NCBI RefSeq assembly: GCF_003610775.1
Contig: NZ_RAQO01000004.1
Location: 562,822 to 626,821, forward strand
Source of the DNA: Alginatibacterium sediminis
Lineage (GTDB): Bacteria > Pseudomonadota > Gammaproteobacteria > Enterobacterales > Celerinatantimonadaceae
DNA: 64,000 bases
Direction of reading: 5' to 3'
Shown here: positions 1-9,595 of the stretch, in pieces
How positions within the stretch are numbered: position 1 is the first letter of the stretch
How the letters are laid out: each line of letters begins with the position of its first letter
Notes under the pieces: generated by a model
What the model was told of the DNA's origin: nothing
What the model saw: only the letters and a program-made list of their open reading frames with translations
Databases searched by the model: none
Program-made: the position numbers and the translations under genes

Positions 1-63
1 CGAGTTGAACCAACGACACATGGATTAACAGTCCACCGCTCTAACCAACTGAGCTACTGGGGA
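1..63 (-). tRNA. tRNA-Asn (GTT), 3' end cut off by the window edge
   Basis: On the minus strand this reads as the 5' part of a tRNA-Asn: acceptor strand TCCCCAG, D arm, anticodon loop CTGTTAA (anticodon GTT) and most of the T arm. It is identical to the complete copy at 101-177 except for the last visible base. Base 1 gives G where the intact copy has C, which would put a G-G mismatch in the T stem. The two copies are tandem with a 37-nt spacer, and this is the downstream one. Confidence 0.85.
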
Positions 64-100
64 TCCGAAGTCTAAATCTAAAGAAAGTAACAATTCAGTG

Positions 101-177
101 TGGCTCCCCAGGTTGGAGTTGAACCAACGACACATGGATTAACAGTCCACCGCTCTAACCAACTGAGCTACTGGGGA
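101..177 (-). tRNA. tRNA-Asn (GTT)
   Basis: A complete 77-nt tRNA with encoded CCA. The acceptor stem TCCCCAG/CTGGGGA, discriminator G, anticodon stem GTGGA/TCCAT and T arm GTTGG/CCAAC all pair. The anticodon in loop CTGTTAA is GTT (Asn). It is first in a tandem pair read leftward from the promoter at 219-247. Confidence 0.97.
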
Positions 178-218
178 ATAACCGATTTGCTCAAGGACTT
201 TCCTTAAACGCGTGGCGC

Positions 219-247
219 ATGTTAATGAACACCTAGGTTAGTGTCAA
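219..247 (-). promoter_or_regulatory. promoter of the tRNA-Asn pair
   Basis: On the minus strand there is a perfect -35 TTGACA (242-247), a 17-nt spacer and a -10 TAACAT (219-224). A GC-rich stretch, GCGCCACGCG, follows at the discriminator and start region. A GC-rich discriminator is typical of stable-RNA promoters under stringent control. The transcript would start about 30 nt upstream of the first tRNA. Confidence 0.7.
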
Positions 248-670
248 CACAAACGGTGTGTAATTTCTTCAAAAAAGCGCGTTTGCTCAAACTGCCACCA
301 GCTTAGAACAATAAGTATGCAACTTATGCTTAAGACGGTTAAAATAAGAGCTTACGAGTGCATATAAAGTTATACACAAAGTTGTTAGGGCAACCTGTAA
401 AGGAGCTCGCCCGACTTATCCACTAAATCTGTGTATAAGTGTGTGGGTTAAAGTGCAAAATATCGAAAATACCGCAGCATAGTGCTTAGTTAAAGTGATT
501 GTTCTAATTTTATACGATCTATAATCCCTAATAAATACAAGGACTTCGTATCTTTAGTTAAGCTTTGCTGATTTTTGCTACTTAGACCTTGGATAGCAAT
601 AAATCTGTAACTTAAAGTGTGAATTGTTTAAGCTCTATTTTTAGAATTACAGGCGCGATAGGAAATCTAC
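248..670. other. intergenic region between the tRNA-Asn promoter and uvrB
   Basis: No credible gene is seen. The stretch carries the leader and promoter region of uvrB. A search by eye for a LexA box (CTGT-N8-ACAG) found only a poor half-match near 430, so SOS control of uvrB, known from E. coli, is not visible here. Confidence 0.5.
499..525 (+). promoter_or_regulatory. candidate uvrB promoter
   Basis: TTGTTC (499-504) and a perfect TATAAT (520-525) are separated by 15 nt, which is shorter than the ideal 17. The distance to the uvrB start is about 145 nt. Only the -10 element is convincing. Confidence 0.3.
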
Positions 671-2665
671 ATGGCAAAAGCTTTTGAGCTCATTTCAAAC
701 TACCAACCTGCCGGTGATCAACCGACAGCAATCGCGCAGCTTAATGAAGGAATAGAAGACGGACTTGCTCATCAGACATTACTAGGCGTAACCGGTTCAG
801 GTAAAACATTTACTATCGCCAACGTTATTAAACAGCAGCAACGGCCCACGATAATTATGGCGCCCAATAAGACCTTGGCTGCGCAACTTTATGGCGAAAT
901 GAAGGAATTTTTCCCAAACAACGCGGTCGAGTATTTTGTTTCGTACTACGACTATTATCAGCCAGAAGCATACGTTCCAACGACTGACACATTTATCGAG
1001 AAAGACTCATCTGTTAATGCCCACATTGAACAAATGCGATTGTCAGCCACCAAAGCCTTACTAGAGCGCAGAGATGTTGTGCTTGTGGCTTCTGTTTCAG
1101 CTATCTATGGTTTAGGCGATCCACAAAGCTATCTCCAAATGATGCTACACCTCACAGTAGGCGAGGTGCTTGATCAACGTAAAATACTCAGACGTTTAGC
1201 TGAACTGCAATATAGTCGCAACGATGCCGCATTTCAGCGGGCTACTTTTCGAGTGCGTGGCGAAGTCATAGACGTTTTTCCAGCAGAATCTGAAAAATAT
1301 GCGGTACGAATCGAGCTTTTTGACGGCGAGATTGAGCGGCTTAGTTATTTTGATCCGCTCACTGGCAGCATCGAAGAAAATCTTGCCCGAGTAACCATTT
1401 ATCCTAAGACTCACTATGTAACACCTCGAGAAAAACTTTTAGAGGCGGTTGAACATATAAAAGTAGAATTAGTCGATCGCAAAAAGCAGTTACTTAGTAG
1501 CCATAAATTGTTAGAAGAACAACGCATCAGTCAGCGGGTTGCGTTTGATATTGAAATGATCAATGAGTTAGGTTATTGCTCTGGGATCGAGAACTACTCG
1601 CGATATCTCTCGTCGCGTGCTCCAGGAGAGCCACCACCGACTTTGATTGATTACCTACCACCTGATGGTCTTCTTATCATCGACGAGAGCCACGTGACCG
1701 TACCGCAAATTGGAGCAATGTATAAAGGTGACCGTTCCCGTAAAGAGACCTTAGTTGAATATGGTTTTCGTTTACCTTCGGCCTTAGATAATCGCCCGCT
1801 TAAGTTTGAAGAATTTGAATCACTTGCACCGCAAACTATATTTGTATCTGCAACACCCGGGAAATACGAACTCGAGCGAACTAACGGAGAGTTTGTAGAG
1901 CAACTGGTGCGCCCAACAGGTTTAATTGACCCTGAAATCGAAGTCAGGCCGGTGACAACACAAGTCGATGATTTAATGTCAGAGGCGAAACGTTTAGCAG
2001 CTATGGGTGAACGAACCTTGGTTACAACCTTGACCAAGAAAATGGCTGAAGACCTAACAGAGTATCTCACTGATCACGGCGTTAAAACCAGGTATCTGCA
2101 TTCCGATATCGACACCATGGAACGCATGGAGATCATTCGCGATCTACGCTTGGGCGTGTTTGATGTATTAGTAGGGATTAACTTGCTACGTGAAGGCTTA
2201 GATATGCCAGAAGTTTCTTTGGTTGCAATCCTAGATGCAGACAAAGAGGGCTTTTTGCGCTCTGAGCGCTCACTGATACAAACCATGGGGCGAGCGGCGC
2301 GAAACGTAAAAGGGCGTGCTATCTTGTATGCTGATCGGATTACCAATTCTATGAAGGCTGCGATCGGTGAAACGGAACGGCGACGTGAGATTCAACGAGA
2401 GCATAATCTTAAGCTAGGGATTACACCTCAGAATCTAAACAAGAAAGTAAATGATGTAATGAATTTAGGCGCTGGCGTAAGTAAGTCAAAATGGGGTCCG
2501 AAGAAGGAAAAAGAACCAGCACGTACTGCAAAATCTGTACTCAAAGAAATTGCTGCGTTGGAAGCAAAAATGTTCAAATGTGCGGCTGAGTTAGAGTTTG
2601 AATCAGCAGCGCGAATTCGAGACGAAATAGCCGTTTTAAATCAACAATTACCTCTATTGTCTTAG
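671..2665 (+). CDS. uvrB: UvrABC excinuclease subunit B
   Basis: UvrB is the damage-verifying helicase-like subunit of nucleotide excision repair. UvrA loads it on the lesion and it then recruits UvrC for incision. The 664 residues match the usual family length of about 670. Walker A GVTGSGKT is at 39-46, and the beta-hairpin signature [12 protein letters not shown] that clamps damaged DNA follows. The helicase motif IIDESH lies near 336 and QTMGRAARN (motif VI) near 536. The C-terminal UVR coiled coil that contacts UvrC occupies about the last 40 residues. The ATG start gives the standard N-terminus MAKAFELIS, although the ribosome site (AGGAAA) is weak. The gene is monocistronic and is followed by a bidirectional terminator shared with tpiA. 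Confidence 0.98.
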   Translation: MAKAFELISNYQPAGDQPTAIAQLNEGIEDGLAHQTLLGVTGSGKTFTIANVIKQQQRPTIIMAPNKTLAAQLYGEMKEFFPNNAVEYFVSYYDYYQPEAYVPTTDTFIEKDSSVNAHIEQMRLSATKALLERRDVVLVASVSAIYGLGDPQSYLQMMLHLTVGEVLDQRKILRRLAELQYSRNDAAFQRATFRVRGEVIDVFPAESEKYAVRIELFDGEIERLSYFDPLTGSIEENLARVTIYPKTHYVTPREKLLEAVEHIKVELVDRKKQLLSSHKLLEEQRISQRVAFDIEMINELGYCSGIENYSRYLSSRAPGEPPPTLIDYLPPDGLLIIDESHVTVPQIGAMYKGDRSRKETLVEYGFRLPSALDNRPLKFEEFESLAPQTIFVSATPGKYELERTNGEFVEQLVRPTGLIDPEIEVRPVTTQVDDLMSEAKRLAAMGERTLVTTLTKKMAEDLTEYLTDHGVKTRYLHSDIDTMERMEIIRDLRLGVFDVLVGINLLREGLDMPEVSLVAILDADKEGFLRSERSLIQTMGRAARNVKGRAILYADRITNSMKAAIGETERRREIQREHNLKLGITPQNLNKKVNDVMNLGAGVSKSKWGPKKEKEPARTAKSVLKEIAALEAKMFKCAAELEFESAARIRDEIAVLNQQLPLLS

Positions 2666-2684
2666 ATGCCCTGTGCGATCAATA

Positions 2685-2713
2685 GAAAAAAGCCCAGCAT
2701 TGCTGGGCTTTTG
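2685..2713. terminator. bidirectional terminator between uvrB and tpiA
   Basis: An 8-bp stem AGCCCAGC/GCTGGGCT with a 3-nt loop is flanked by six A on the left and four T on the right. It can therefore terminate both convergent genes. It lies 20-48 nt after the uvrB stop and 19 nt beyond the tpiA stop. Confidence 0.85.
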
Positions 2714-2732
2714 GCGCTGTGGCTAATAAGAA

Positions 2733-3485
2733 TTAGTTAGCTGCAGCGATAATTTTAGCAAAATCTTCAGCATCAAGTGCTGCGCCGCCTACAAGGCCGC
2801 CATCGATGTCAGCTTGACCGAACAATTCAGCTGCAGAAGCACCTTTAACTGAACCGCCGTAAAGGATTTGAATTTTTTGAGCAACGTTGCTGTCTTGCGC
2901 TGCAAGAAATGCGCGGATGCTAGCATGAACATCTTGTGCTTGTTGCGCTGTAGCTGATTTACCAGTACCAATCGCCCAAACAGGTTCATATGCGATAACT
3001 GCATTTGATAGTGAAGCAACGCCGCAAAGGTCGATTACAGCTTGGATTTGACGCTCAACAACTTCTTGAGTCTTACCCGCTTCGTTTTCTTCCAAGGTTT
3101 CGCCGATGCAAAGTACTGGCACTAGGTCGTTGGCTTGAATTGCTTGGAACTTAGCAGCAACGACTGCGTCAGTTTCGTTGTGATATTGACGACGTTCACT
3201 GTGACCAACAAGGCTGTACTTAGCACCAAATTCTTTGATCATTACTGGTGAGTTCTCGCCAGTATACGCACCCGCTACATTAACATTGGCATCTTGTGAA
3301 CCATAGCTAATAGGAGTATCAGCTAGAATGCTTTGAACTTGACCCAAGAAAATTACCGGAGGGCAAACTGCAACTTCAACGTTTGATGCCGCTTTTGCAG
3401 GAGCAATCAGTGCAGTAGCTAGTGCTTCTACTGATGCTTTAGTGCCGTTTAGTTTCCAGTTACCCATTACGAGAGCTTGTCTCAT
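2733..3485 (-). CDS. tpiA: triosephosphate isomerase
   Basis: TpiA interconverts dihydroxyacetone phosphate and glyceraldehyde 3-phosphate in glycolysis and gluconeogenesis. The 250 residues are the normal length. The catalytic set is intact: Lys11 in GNWKLNG, the electrophile His95 in GHSERR and the base Glu167 in AYEPVWAIGTGK, followed by the phosphate-binding YGGSVKG near the C-terminus. An AGGAG ribosome site sits 8 nt upstream of the ATG. It converges on uvrB and is transcribed alone. Confidence 0.98.
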   Translation of the reverse strand: MRQALVMGNWKLNGTKASVEALATALIAPAKAASNVEVAVCPPVIFLGQVQSILADTPISYGSQDANVNVAGAYTGENSPVMIKEFGAKYSLVGHSERRQYHNETDAVVAAKFQAIQANDLVPVLCIGETLEENEAGKTQEVVERQIQAVIDLCGVASLSNAVIAYEPVWAIGTGKSATAQQAQDVHASIRAFLAAQDSNVAQKIQILYGGSVKGASAAELFGQADIDGGLVGGAALDAEDFAKIIAAAN

Positions 3486-3600
3486 TGAAATTTCTCCTTA
3501 AATAAAAATTGAAATGATTATAGCCCTTAATCTAAAAAGACGCAGCGCTAAAACTGTAAAATTACTACAAAAATCGTCATTTGGTGATCTAAATCGAGAT

Positions 3601-4377
3601 TTATGAAAATTTACTACGAATTTCTTCCCACCATATACCCAGTTTCTCGTGCCAAAGGTAGTTAAAGCGATGCAAGAATTTGGCATCGGGTAAATACTCA
3701 TGATAGCGAAGTTCACCTTGAATTTCTTTACCCATAAAATCAGTTGGGACAGCAGTTATTGCATCACTGTACTGTTCAAAATACTTGAGCGCCCTGGGCA
3801 TGTGTGTGGCACTTGTGACAAGCGCAGTGGGTCGCTTTCCAATATAACTAGCAATTAATTCGGCTTCTTCAGAGGTATTGCGAGCTTTAGGCACAGAGAT
3901 AATACTCGCGGGCACGATATTGCTTTGTTGAGCAACTTTAACCATTAACTCTGCGTTGGTATAGGGGTCGCTACCGCCATAGCCACTCACGATAAGTCGC
4001 GAGCCTGGATTTAGCATTGCAAGCTCAATGCCCTTAGAGATGCGGGCAAAAGACGATGTACTTAACTGTTCTGTTGCTGATAAGCGTGGGTCAGATATAT
4101 GCGCACCACCTAAAACAACAATGTAATCGAAGCGTTGACTTAATTGACTTGGGATCTCTACTTGACGCTCATAGCGAATCATTTGTTGATTCACCCAAAT
4201 TGGATTGCTACACAGGCCTAAAATGACGATTGCTGGTAGTAGGGCAACTGCGCCAAGTCTTGGGCGTTTCCATATGCACAATAGTAGTGCGAGCAGCATT
4301 AATAGTAGCGATACATTAATTGGCATGAGCAGCGTTCCCAGCCATTTTTTTAATAAAAACGTAAAACTTAGGTCCAT
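3601..4377 (-). CDS. DUF218 (YdcF/SanA/ElyC-like) inner-membrane protein
   Basis: This is a 258-residue protein with two hydrophobic N-terminal segments (about 10-50), followed by a DUF218 domain. The domain shows YIVVLGGAHISDPRLS, a central IVSGYGGSDPYTNAELM and the later EEAELIASYIG and TSATHMPRALKYF stretches typical of the family. ElyC and SanA relatives in E. coli affect envelope or peptidoglycan precursor metabolism and vancomycin sensitivity. The precise reaction of the domain is not known. I start at ATG 4377 because the frame upstream opens only with a TTG that has no ribosome site. It stands alone between tpiA and aspC. Confidence 0.85.
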   Translation of the reverse strand: MDLSFTFLLKKWLGTLLMPINVSLLLMLLALLLCIWKRPRLGAVALLPAIVILGLCSNPIWVNQQMIRYERQVEIPSQLSQRFDYIVVLGGAHISDPRLSATEQLSTSSFARISKGIELAMLNPGSRLIVSGYGGSDPYTNAELMVKVAQQSNIVPASIISVPKARNTSEEAELIASYIGKRPTALVTSATHMPRALKYFEQYSDAITAVPTDFMGKEIQGELRYHEYLPDAKFLHRFNYLWHEKLGIWWEEIRSKFS

Positions 4378-4591
4378 CTTTAGCTTCTTTAGAATCCACA
4401 ATCTTTGCCATGCTAACTGGTTTTTAAACCAAAGCGAATGTCTAGTTATAGAGTTGTGGGCTTGCTAACAGATTAAAGTTGTAAATTTACCAATTTTGTA
4501 CGAGACGCAAACGAAATAGTGCGGTAATCTGACATAACTTGGAAGTTTTGATCTATTTAAGTCACCCCTAATAACATTAACGAGGATTATG

Positions 4592-5788
4592 ATGTTTGAA
4601 CTTGTCTCTGCTGCACCCGCTGACCCCATTCTTGGCCTTACAGAAGCGTTTAAAGAAGATACACGAACGCAAAAAATTAATTTAGGCGTTGGTATATACA
4701 AAAACGAAGACGGTCAGACACCAGTTCTTAATGTTGTTAAAAAAGCTGAAGCTAAACTTCTTGAAAGTGAAAGCTCTAAATCGTACCTAAGCATTGAAGG
4801 TAATGCTCAATACGGATTAGCAGTACAAAAATTATTGTTTGGAGCAGATAGCGATATCGTTAGTAGCGGTCGCGCACTTACTGCCCAGTCGCCAGGCGGT
4901 ACTGGTGCATTACACAATGCAGCAGAGTTTGCCGTGAATCACCTGGGTATAAAGACCATCTGGGTTAGCAATCCAACCTGGGCTAATCATGGCAACGTGT
5001 TTAAGGCCATGGGTCTTGAAGTAAAGCAATACGAGTATTACAACGCTAATACTAAGTCGCTTGATTACCCTGCGATGCTTAGCTCATTAGAACAAGTTGC
5101 TAAGGGTGATTTAGTATTGCTGCATGGTTGCTGCCACAACCCAACGGGTATTGATCCTGACGCAGCACAATGGAAAGAGCTTGCAAATATAAGTGCAGAC
5201 AAAGGTTGGTTGCCTTTGTTCGACTTTGCATATCAAGGATTTGCCACAGGAATTGAAGAAGATGCTCTAGGGTTACGAGAATTTGCTAAGAATCATAGTG
5301 AACTCATGATTGCGAGTTCATTCTCTAAAAACTTTGGGCTGTATAACGAACGAGTCGGTGCGTTTACTTTAGTTGCGAAAACCCCTGAAGTTGCTAAGCA
5401 GGCGTTTAGCCAAGTCAAAGCAGGGATCCGAGCAAACTATTCTAACCCTCCTTCACATGGCGCGGCGGTAGTGAGCATTATTCTTAATGATGAAGCTTTG
5501 ACCCAAGAATGGCATCAAGAAGTTGCTGATATGCGTGTTCGTATTAAAGAGATGCGTGACTTGTTTGTTAAAACCTTAAAGGATGAAGGTGCTAAAGGAG
5601 ACTACTCATTCATTCAAGGTCAAAACGGCATGTTCTCATTCTCAGGCCTAAGTAAAGAGCAAGTTGCATCACTTAAGTCAGATTTTGCAGTCTATATCGT
5701 AGGTTCTGGTCGCATTAGCGTCGCTGGCATGACCAAAAACAATATGCTTGCTCTTTGTCAGGCCATTGTTGCAGTAGAAAACGCTTAA
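4592..5788 (+). CDS. aspC: aspartate/aromatic amino acid aminotransferase (class I, PLP)
   Basis: The enzyme transfers the amino group between aspartate or aromatic amino acids and 2-oxoglutarate, in the cytoplasm. The 398 residues align along their whole length with E. coli AspC from memory: [16 protein letters not shown] at the N-terminus, [21 protein letters not shown], the PLP-lysine motif [15 protein letters not shown] (Lys near 247), and C-terminal SGRISVAGM with the substrate-carboxylate Arg. Two ATGs are adjacent. The second (4592) is chosen for its 6-nt spacing from GAGG and for the AspC-like start. TyrB cannot be excluded. A terminator follows at 5815. Confidence 0.93.
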   Translation: MFELVSAAPADPILGLTEAFKEDTRTQKINLGVGIYKNEDGQTPVLNVVKKAEAKLLESESSKSYLSIEGNAQYGLAVQKLLFGADSDIVSSGRALTAQSPGGTGALHNAAEFAVNHLGIKTIWVSNPTWANHGNVFKAMGLEVKQYEYYNANTKSLDYPAMLSSLEQVAKGDLVLLHGCCHNPTGIDPDAAQWKELANISADKGWLPLFDFAYQGFATGIEEDALGLREFAKNHSELMIASSFSKNFGLYNERVGAFTLVAKTPEVAKQAFSQVKAGIRANYSNPPSHGAAVVSIILNDEALTQEWHQEVADMRVRIKEMRDLFVKTLKDEGAKGDYSFIQGQNGMFSFSGLSKEQVASLKSDFAVYIVGSGRISVAGMTKNNMLALCQAIVAVENA

Positions 5789-5806
5789 CATCATCGCCAA
5801 CATGTT

Positions 5807-7036
5807 TTAGCTAGAGGCCGCGACGACACAGTCCCGGCCTTTTTTCTTAGCTTTATACAATGCATTGTCAGCTAGTTTAATAACTTCGTCGTAGTGTTCC
5901 ACATCACTTGTATGTTGAGCGTACCCAATACTAACGGTGATTTGCACGGTCTTCTTCGGTTTTTTGTCTGCAGTGCGCTGTTTTTGACTACCTTGATCTC
6001 GAGTTTTTGAGTCTCGAATGGCAAACGCGCTCGAGCTAATCAATTGTCTTACTTCATCCAAATGCTGTTTTGCTTCGTTCATGTCTGTATTGGTAAAAAC
6101 CAAGGTAAACTCTTCACCACCATAACGGAAAACTTCTGCTCGACCGTTCACTTGGTCAAGTTTCGCTGCCACCATGGCTAGAACGTCATCTCCAACATCA
6201 TGTCCATATTTATCGTTAAAACCTTTAAAGTGGTCAATGTCAGCCATTGCTAATACGTAACCTTTGCTCAAGCCTCCAAGACGCTCGTTAAGAGCACGGC
6301 GAGCTTGTAGTCCTGTAAGATCATCTCGATAGGCGAGATCATATGTTGAGCTAAAACTGCTAATTAGAACGCAAAACATCGCTGCGCTGAAAAACAGAGC
6401 AGTAATTCCGACGCGGTCAAGAAAGACCAATGCCAGAATACAAAGTAGGCTACCGAAAAAGTAACCTAGTCGCACGATGTCAGGTTTATAAATGCAGCTA
6501 AAAAATAAACTAGCGAGTAAAAGTGTACACCAAGCTAATGCCATGGCGCTCATCACTATACCTGGCACCGGTCGCGTCGCGAATAGCTCTTGAAGAGAAC
6601 CCAGTGCATCTGGGTGTGCGATTAAACTGGCTATGTAGATCAATGCCACCTGTAGCGCCAAAACTAAGTAACTGACATAAGCACTTTTTGACCGCATACC
6701 GTTATCTTTAAGTAACAAGTTAAGCAGAAGGTTACTAGGCAATATCAAACTTAAAATAGTAAAGACACTAAATGCTTGTGCATTCGCTATGGGTTGCTGC
6801 AAAAAAGAAAAAACACCCCAATAAGCTGACGCAACTAAGCCCACAAAAACGAGCAAGCGTCGACGATTAAACTGCAGTGCAAGTAAGCTTGTAATGATGC
6901 CTAAAGCATAAGGCATCCAGGGCAATGTTTGTCGAAAACTTAAGGGAAGATTGTCAAATTGAGCGACACTTATACCTGCAAGCACGCAAATGACTAGGTA
7001 CGGAAACACATGATAATGGGGGATTTTTGAGTACAT
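5807..7036 (-). CDS. membrane diguanylate cyclase (GGDEF)
   Basis: The first 230 or so residues hold about seven or eight hydrophobic helices. A GGDEF domain follows, starting at DDLTGLQARRALNERL, with the active motif RYGGEEF, so it should make cyclic-di-GMP from two GTP. The product-inhibition site (RxxD five residues before GGEEF) reads NGRA, so the usual allosteric I-site is absent. A charged insertion rich in Lys, Gln and Arg sits between the GGEEF motif and the final strand. The C-terminus carries the usual NALYKAKKKGRDCV. It converges on aspC, and its last codons overlap the aspC terminator. The signal sensed by the membrane part is unknown. Confidence 0.9.
   Translation of the reverse strand: MYSKIPHYHVFPYLVICVLAGISVAQFDNLPLSFRQTLPWMPYALGIITSLLALQFNRRRLLVFVGLVASAYWGVFSFLQQPIANAQAFSVFTILSLILPSNLLLNLLLKDNGMRSKSAYVSYLVLALQVALIYIASLIAHPDALGSLQELFATRPVPGIVMSAMALAWCTLLLASLFFSCIYKPDIVRLGYFFGSLLCILALVFLDRVGITALFFSAAMFCVLISSFSSTYDLAYRDDLTGLQARRALNERLGGLSKGYVLAMADIDHFKGFNDKYGHDVGDDVLAMVAAKLDQVNGRAEVFRYGGEEFTLVFTNTDMNEAKQHLDEVRQLISSSAFAIRDSKTRDQGSQKQRTADKKPKKTVQITVSIGYAQHTSDVEHYDEVIKLADNALYKAKKKGRDCVVAASS
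5815..5846 (+). terminator. aspC terminator
   Basis: Stem AGGCCG (5815-5820)/CGGCCT (5835-5840) is followed directly by six T. It lies 27 nt after the aspC stop and inside the last codons of the convergent cyclase gene. Confidence 0.7.
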
Positions 7037-7138
7037 TTTTTCGTATTAAGTTCTTTTGTAGTTAGTTTACCTAGTCCAACCCAATCTGCCTATGCCTTAA
7101 TTAATAAATATTGTTATCATGCAAAAAAGGAGGTCGCT

Positions 7139-7408
7139 GTGTTTAGTTCATTGATTACCCGATCTAAAGCCATTGTGATGACAGCTTTAGACATCAAACA
7201 ACAGGTTTGGATAGTCAGTATTTCCAAGCAAGGACAACTTTCACAAAGCCTTATCGTTAATGAGGACGAATTTAGTTTCCCGTTTGAATGGATGTTCAAA
7301 CAAGGCTATAGCGACGATATGATTGATCAAGTAAAACGGATGAAAATCAGTCGCATCTTAAGTTTCAAACTAGAAAACTGTACCCACAAAATTGCCCGAG
7401 TTAAATAG
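7139..7408 (+). CDS. small hypothetical protein, GTG start
   Basis: An 89-residue, probably cytoplasmic protein that I do not recognise. It starts at GTG 7139, supported by a perfect AAGGAGG ribosome site 5 nt upstream. The next in-frame ATG, 13 codons on, has no such site. The protein is mixed polar and hydrophobic with a basic C-terminus, and has no signal peptide, membrane helix or cysteine pair. Its stop is 13 nt before the oxidoreductase start on the same strand, so the two are probably cotranscribed. No function is assigned. Confidence 0.65.
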   Translation: MFSSLITRSKAIVMTALDIKQQVWIVSISKQGQLSQSLIVNEDEFSFPFEWMFKQGYSDDMIDQVKRMKISRILSFKLENCTHKIARVK

Positions 7409-7421
7409 GAAAACAAGTAAT

Positions 7422-8405
7422 ATGATTAGATTTGCAGTTATTGGCAGTAGTTGGATCACGGAGTCCTTTATCAGTGCCGCTAAAAAAAGCCAACGCTTTG
7501 TTTTTGTGGGTGCTTATTCACGACAGTTAGAAAAAGCTCAGAATTTCACCCAGGCTAATGGTGGTGAGCGCGCCTTCGACAATCTTGAAGCCCTAGCAAA
7601 CGACTCTCAGATTGACGCTATTTATATTGCGAGCCCTAATTCACTGCATTTCGAACAAAGCATGCAAATGCTCAATTCTGGCAAGCATGTTATTTGCGAA
7701 AAGCCTCTGGCATCTAATGCGCAACAAGTAGAGCAATTGATAGCCTGTGCTAAAGCAAACAATCGAGTTGTTTTTGAAGCTTTCAAGACTGCACACTTAC
7801 CTAATTTTAAAGTGATAGAGCAGCAAATAGAAAAGTTAGGTAAGCTGCGTAAAGCGCATTTTAGTTATTGCCAGTACTCAAGTCGCTATGACAAATACCT
7901 TAATGGCGAAAATCCCAATACCTTTAATCCAAAATTTTCAAACGGATCAATAATGGATATTGGTTATTATTGCGTAGCCAGCGCAGTTGCATTGTTTGGT
8001 AAACCTAAGTCAATAAATGCACAGGCTAGCTTGCTTAAGTCTGGTGTTGATGCCCATGGCGCGGTATTGATGGGGTATGACGATTTTAGCGCTGTTGTAG
8101 AACATTCTAAAGTAAGTGATGGTTCAAATAGCAGTGAAATCCAAGGTGAAAAGGGCCGTTTAGAAATTGAGTTTATCAGTGAATGCTTAGCCGTCCGACT
8201 CATACTAAAAGGACAAGAAGTTCAAAATGTAACCGTAGCTCAAGATACTGAAACAATGATGTATGAGGCAATTGCCTTTGCTGATGCTATAGAAAATGAC
8301 GATGAAGACCAAACCCGACGGTATACGCACTCTATTGAGTTAGGTTTAGTTTTGGAGGAAATTCGTCGCCAAACCGGTGTTGTTTTCCCAAGTGATAATA
8401 GCTAA
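7422..8405 (+). CDS. Gfo/Idh/MocA-family NAD(P)-dependent oxidoreductase
   Basis: A 327-residue enzyme with an N-terminal Rossmann fold (MIRFAVIGSSWITESFI, residues 1-17) and the family dinucleotide motif CEKPLASNAQQVEQLI near 94-110, whose Lys is usually catalytic. The C-terminal alpha/beta domain contains MDIGYYCVASAVALFG. Relatives oxidise or reduce sugars, inositols or trans-dihydrodiols. The substrate cannot be told from sequence. ATG 7422 with upstream AGGAAAA is preferred over an earlier in-frame TTG at 7392 that would overlap the previous gene. It follows the 89-residue hypothetical and converges on the TRAP operon. Confidence 0.88.
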   Translation: MIRFAVIGSSWITESFISAAKKSQRFVFVGAYSRQLEKAQNFTQANGGERAFDNLEALANDSQIDAIYIASPNSLHFEQSMQMLNSGKHVICEKPLASNAQQVEQLIACAKANNRVVFEAFKTAHLPNFKVIEQQIEKLGKLRKAHFSYCQYSSRYDKYLNGENPNTFNPKFSNGSIMDIGYYCVASAVALFGKPKSINAQASLLKSGVDAHGAVLMGYDDFSAVVEHSKVSDGSNSSEIQGEKGRLEIEFISECLAVRLILKGQEVQNVTVAQDTETMMYEAIAFADAIENDDEDQTRRYTHSIELGLVLEEIRRQTGVVFPSDNS

Positions 8406-8409
8406 CAAT

Positions 8410-8438
8410 TAAATAAAAGCGGGGACAAGGTCCCCGCT
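8410..8438 (-). terminator. terminator of the TRAP/amino-alcohol operon
   Basis: A perfect 9-bp stem AGCGGGGAC/GTCCCCGCT (8418-8426, 8430-8438) with a 3-nt loop. On the minus strand it is followed by TTTTATTT. It begins 6 nt after the stop of the binding-protein gene at 8444. It also separates that gene from the convergent oxidoreductase. Confidence 0.85.
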
Positions 8439-8443
8439 AATGA

Positions 8444-9493
8444 TCAATAGCGGTAAGGTTTACCGGCTTTTTCCATCACTGCTGCATAATCTTTAAATAT
8501 TTGAACAACACGGGCGTTGCGTTCGCTCGTTTCAGCAATTTCGTCCCAGAACTTGTAGGCTTCTTGTTCAACCTTCATCCACTCGTCATCAGGAATAGAT
8601 GTAAGTTCCATTTTGGTACCTTCGGTCCGTAGTTTGGCTTCGCCGCCCCAATACCAATGTTGACGGTAGTAATGCGAACTATCCATACATAGTTTGAACA
8701 AGGTTTTTAGATGTTCCGGCAATTCATTCCAGCGGTCTGAGTTGGCAAAAAATGAGCCACACCAGGCACCTGATATATTGTTGGTAAGAAAGTAGTTAGT
8801 TACGTCAGCCCAACCAACGGTATAATCTTCAGTAATTCCTGACCAAGCAATTCCATCTAACTCGCCAGTTTGCATGGCAACTTCCACATCTTCCCAAGGC
8901 AAGGTTACCGGAACGACGCCAAAGCGAGATAAGAATCGGCCAGCAGTTGGGAAGGTAAAGATGCGTTTTCCTTTAAGGTCCTCTAACTTAGTAATGGGTT
9001 CCACCGTTGCAAAATGGCAGGGATCCCAAGAACCGGCACTGAGCCAAGTTACGCCTTCGACTTCACCATAAGCTTCTTCCCAAATTTCTTTAAGCCCATA
9101 TTCGTTAAATAGAACCGGGACATCGAGACTATAGCGCGTAGCAAAGGGGAAATATCCGCCAAAAACGGAAATGTCTACGGGTGCTGCAATGGAGTCATCA
9201 TCACTTTGCACAGCATCAATGGTACCGCGTTGCATTGCTCGGAATAACTCGCCTGTTGGAACTAGTTGATCGGCAAAATATAGCTCGATAACCATTTCAC
9301 CGTTGGCCGCTGCATTGAAAGCATCAATGGCGGGTTTAATTACGTGCTCAGCAAGAGCAGGGCCTGCATAGGTTTGTAGTCGCCATTTAATCGGTTTTGC
9401 TGTTTTTGCTATGGCAGGTGCACCCACAATTGCGGCTGCTCCAGAGGCGGTAATAATGCCGGCTTTTTTAATAAATTCTCGTCTGTTTGTCAT
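8444..9493 (-). CDS. dctP: TRAP transporter substrate-binding protein (DctP family)
   Basis: The periplasmic receptor of a TRAP importer, 349 residues. It begins MTNRREFIKKAG, a twin-arginine signal, followed by a hydrophobic stretch and AIVGAPAIA-type cleavage region, so it is probably exported folded. The body has the family pattern: RAMQRGTIDAVQ, DLKGKRIFTFPTAG, the Arg that binds ligand carboxylates within the RF region, and MQTGELDGIAWSG. ATG 9493 has AAGGAAA upstream. Earlier in-frame codons would put residues before the Tat signal. It is the last gene of the operon, 102 nt after the large permease. The ligand is unknown; the operon points to an amine or amino alcohol, although many TRAP receptors bind acids. 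Confidence 0.92.
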   Translation of the reverse strand: MTNRREFIKKAGIITASGAAAIVGAPAIAKTAKPIKWRLQTYAGPALAEHVIKPAIDAFNAAANGEMVIELYFADQLVPTGELFRAMQRGTIDAVQSDDDSIAAPVDISVFGGYFPFATRYSLDVPVLFNEYGLKEIWEEAYGEVEGVTWLSAGSWDPCHFATVEPITKLEDLKGKRIFTFPTAGRFLSRFGVVPVTLPWEDVEVAMQTGELDGIAWSGITEDYTVGWADVTNYFLTNNISGAWCGSFFANSDRWNELPEHLKTLFKLCMDSSHYYRQHWYWGGEAKLRTEGTKMELTSIPDDEWMKVEQEAYKFWDEIAETSERNARVVQIFKDYAAVMEKAGKPYRY

Positions 9494-9595
9494 TGTGTCA
9501 TTTTCCTTAACGTTTAGGTTTAAAATTGACTTCCAATTGCCGACAACCATTCTGGCAACTTATCTATGCTCTAGATTTTCTCCTTAGTAAAAATG

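Noticed and set aside
425-450. possible LexA box upstream of uvrB
   Set aside because: Only one half matches (CTGTGTATAAGTGTGT); the ACAG half is missing, and it lies more than 220 nt from the start codon.
1651-2346. long frames antisense to uvrB
   Set aside because: They are shadows of a highly conserved gene in other frames, without ribosome sites.
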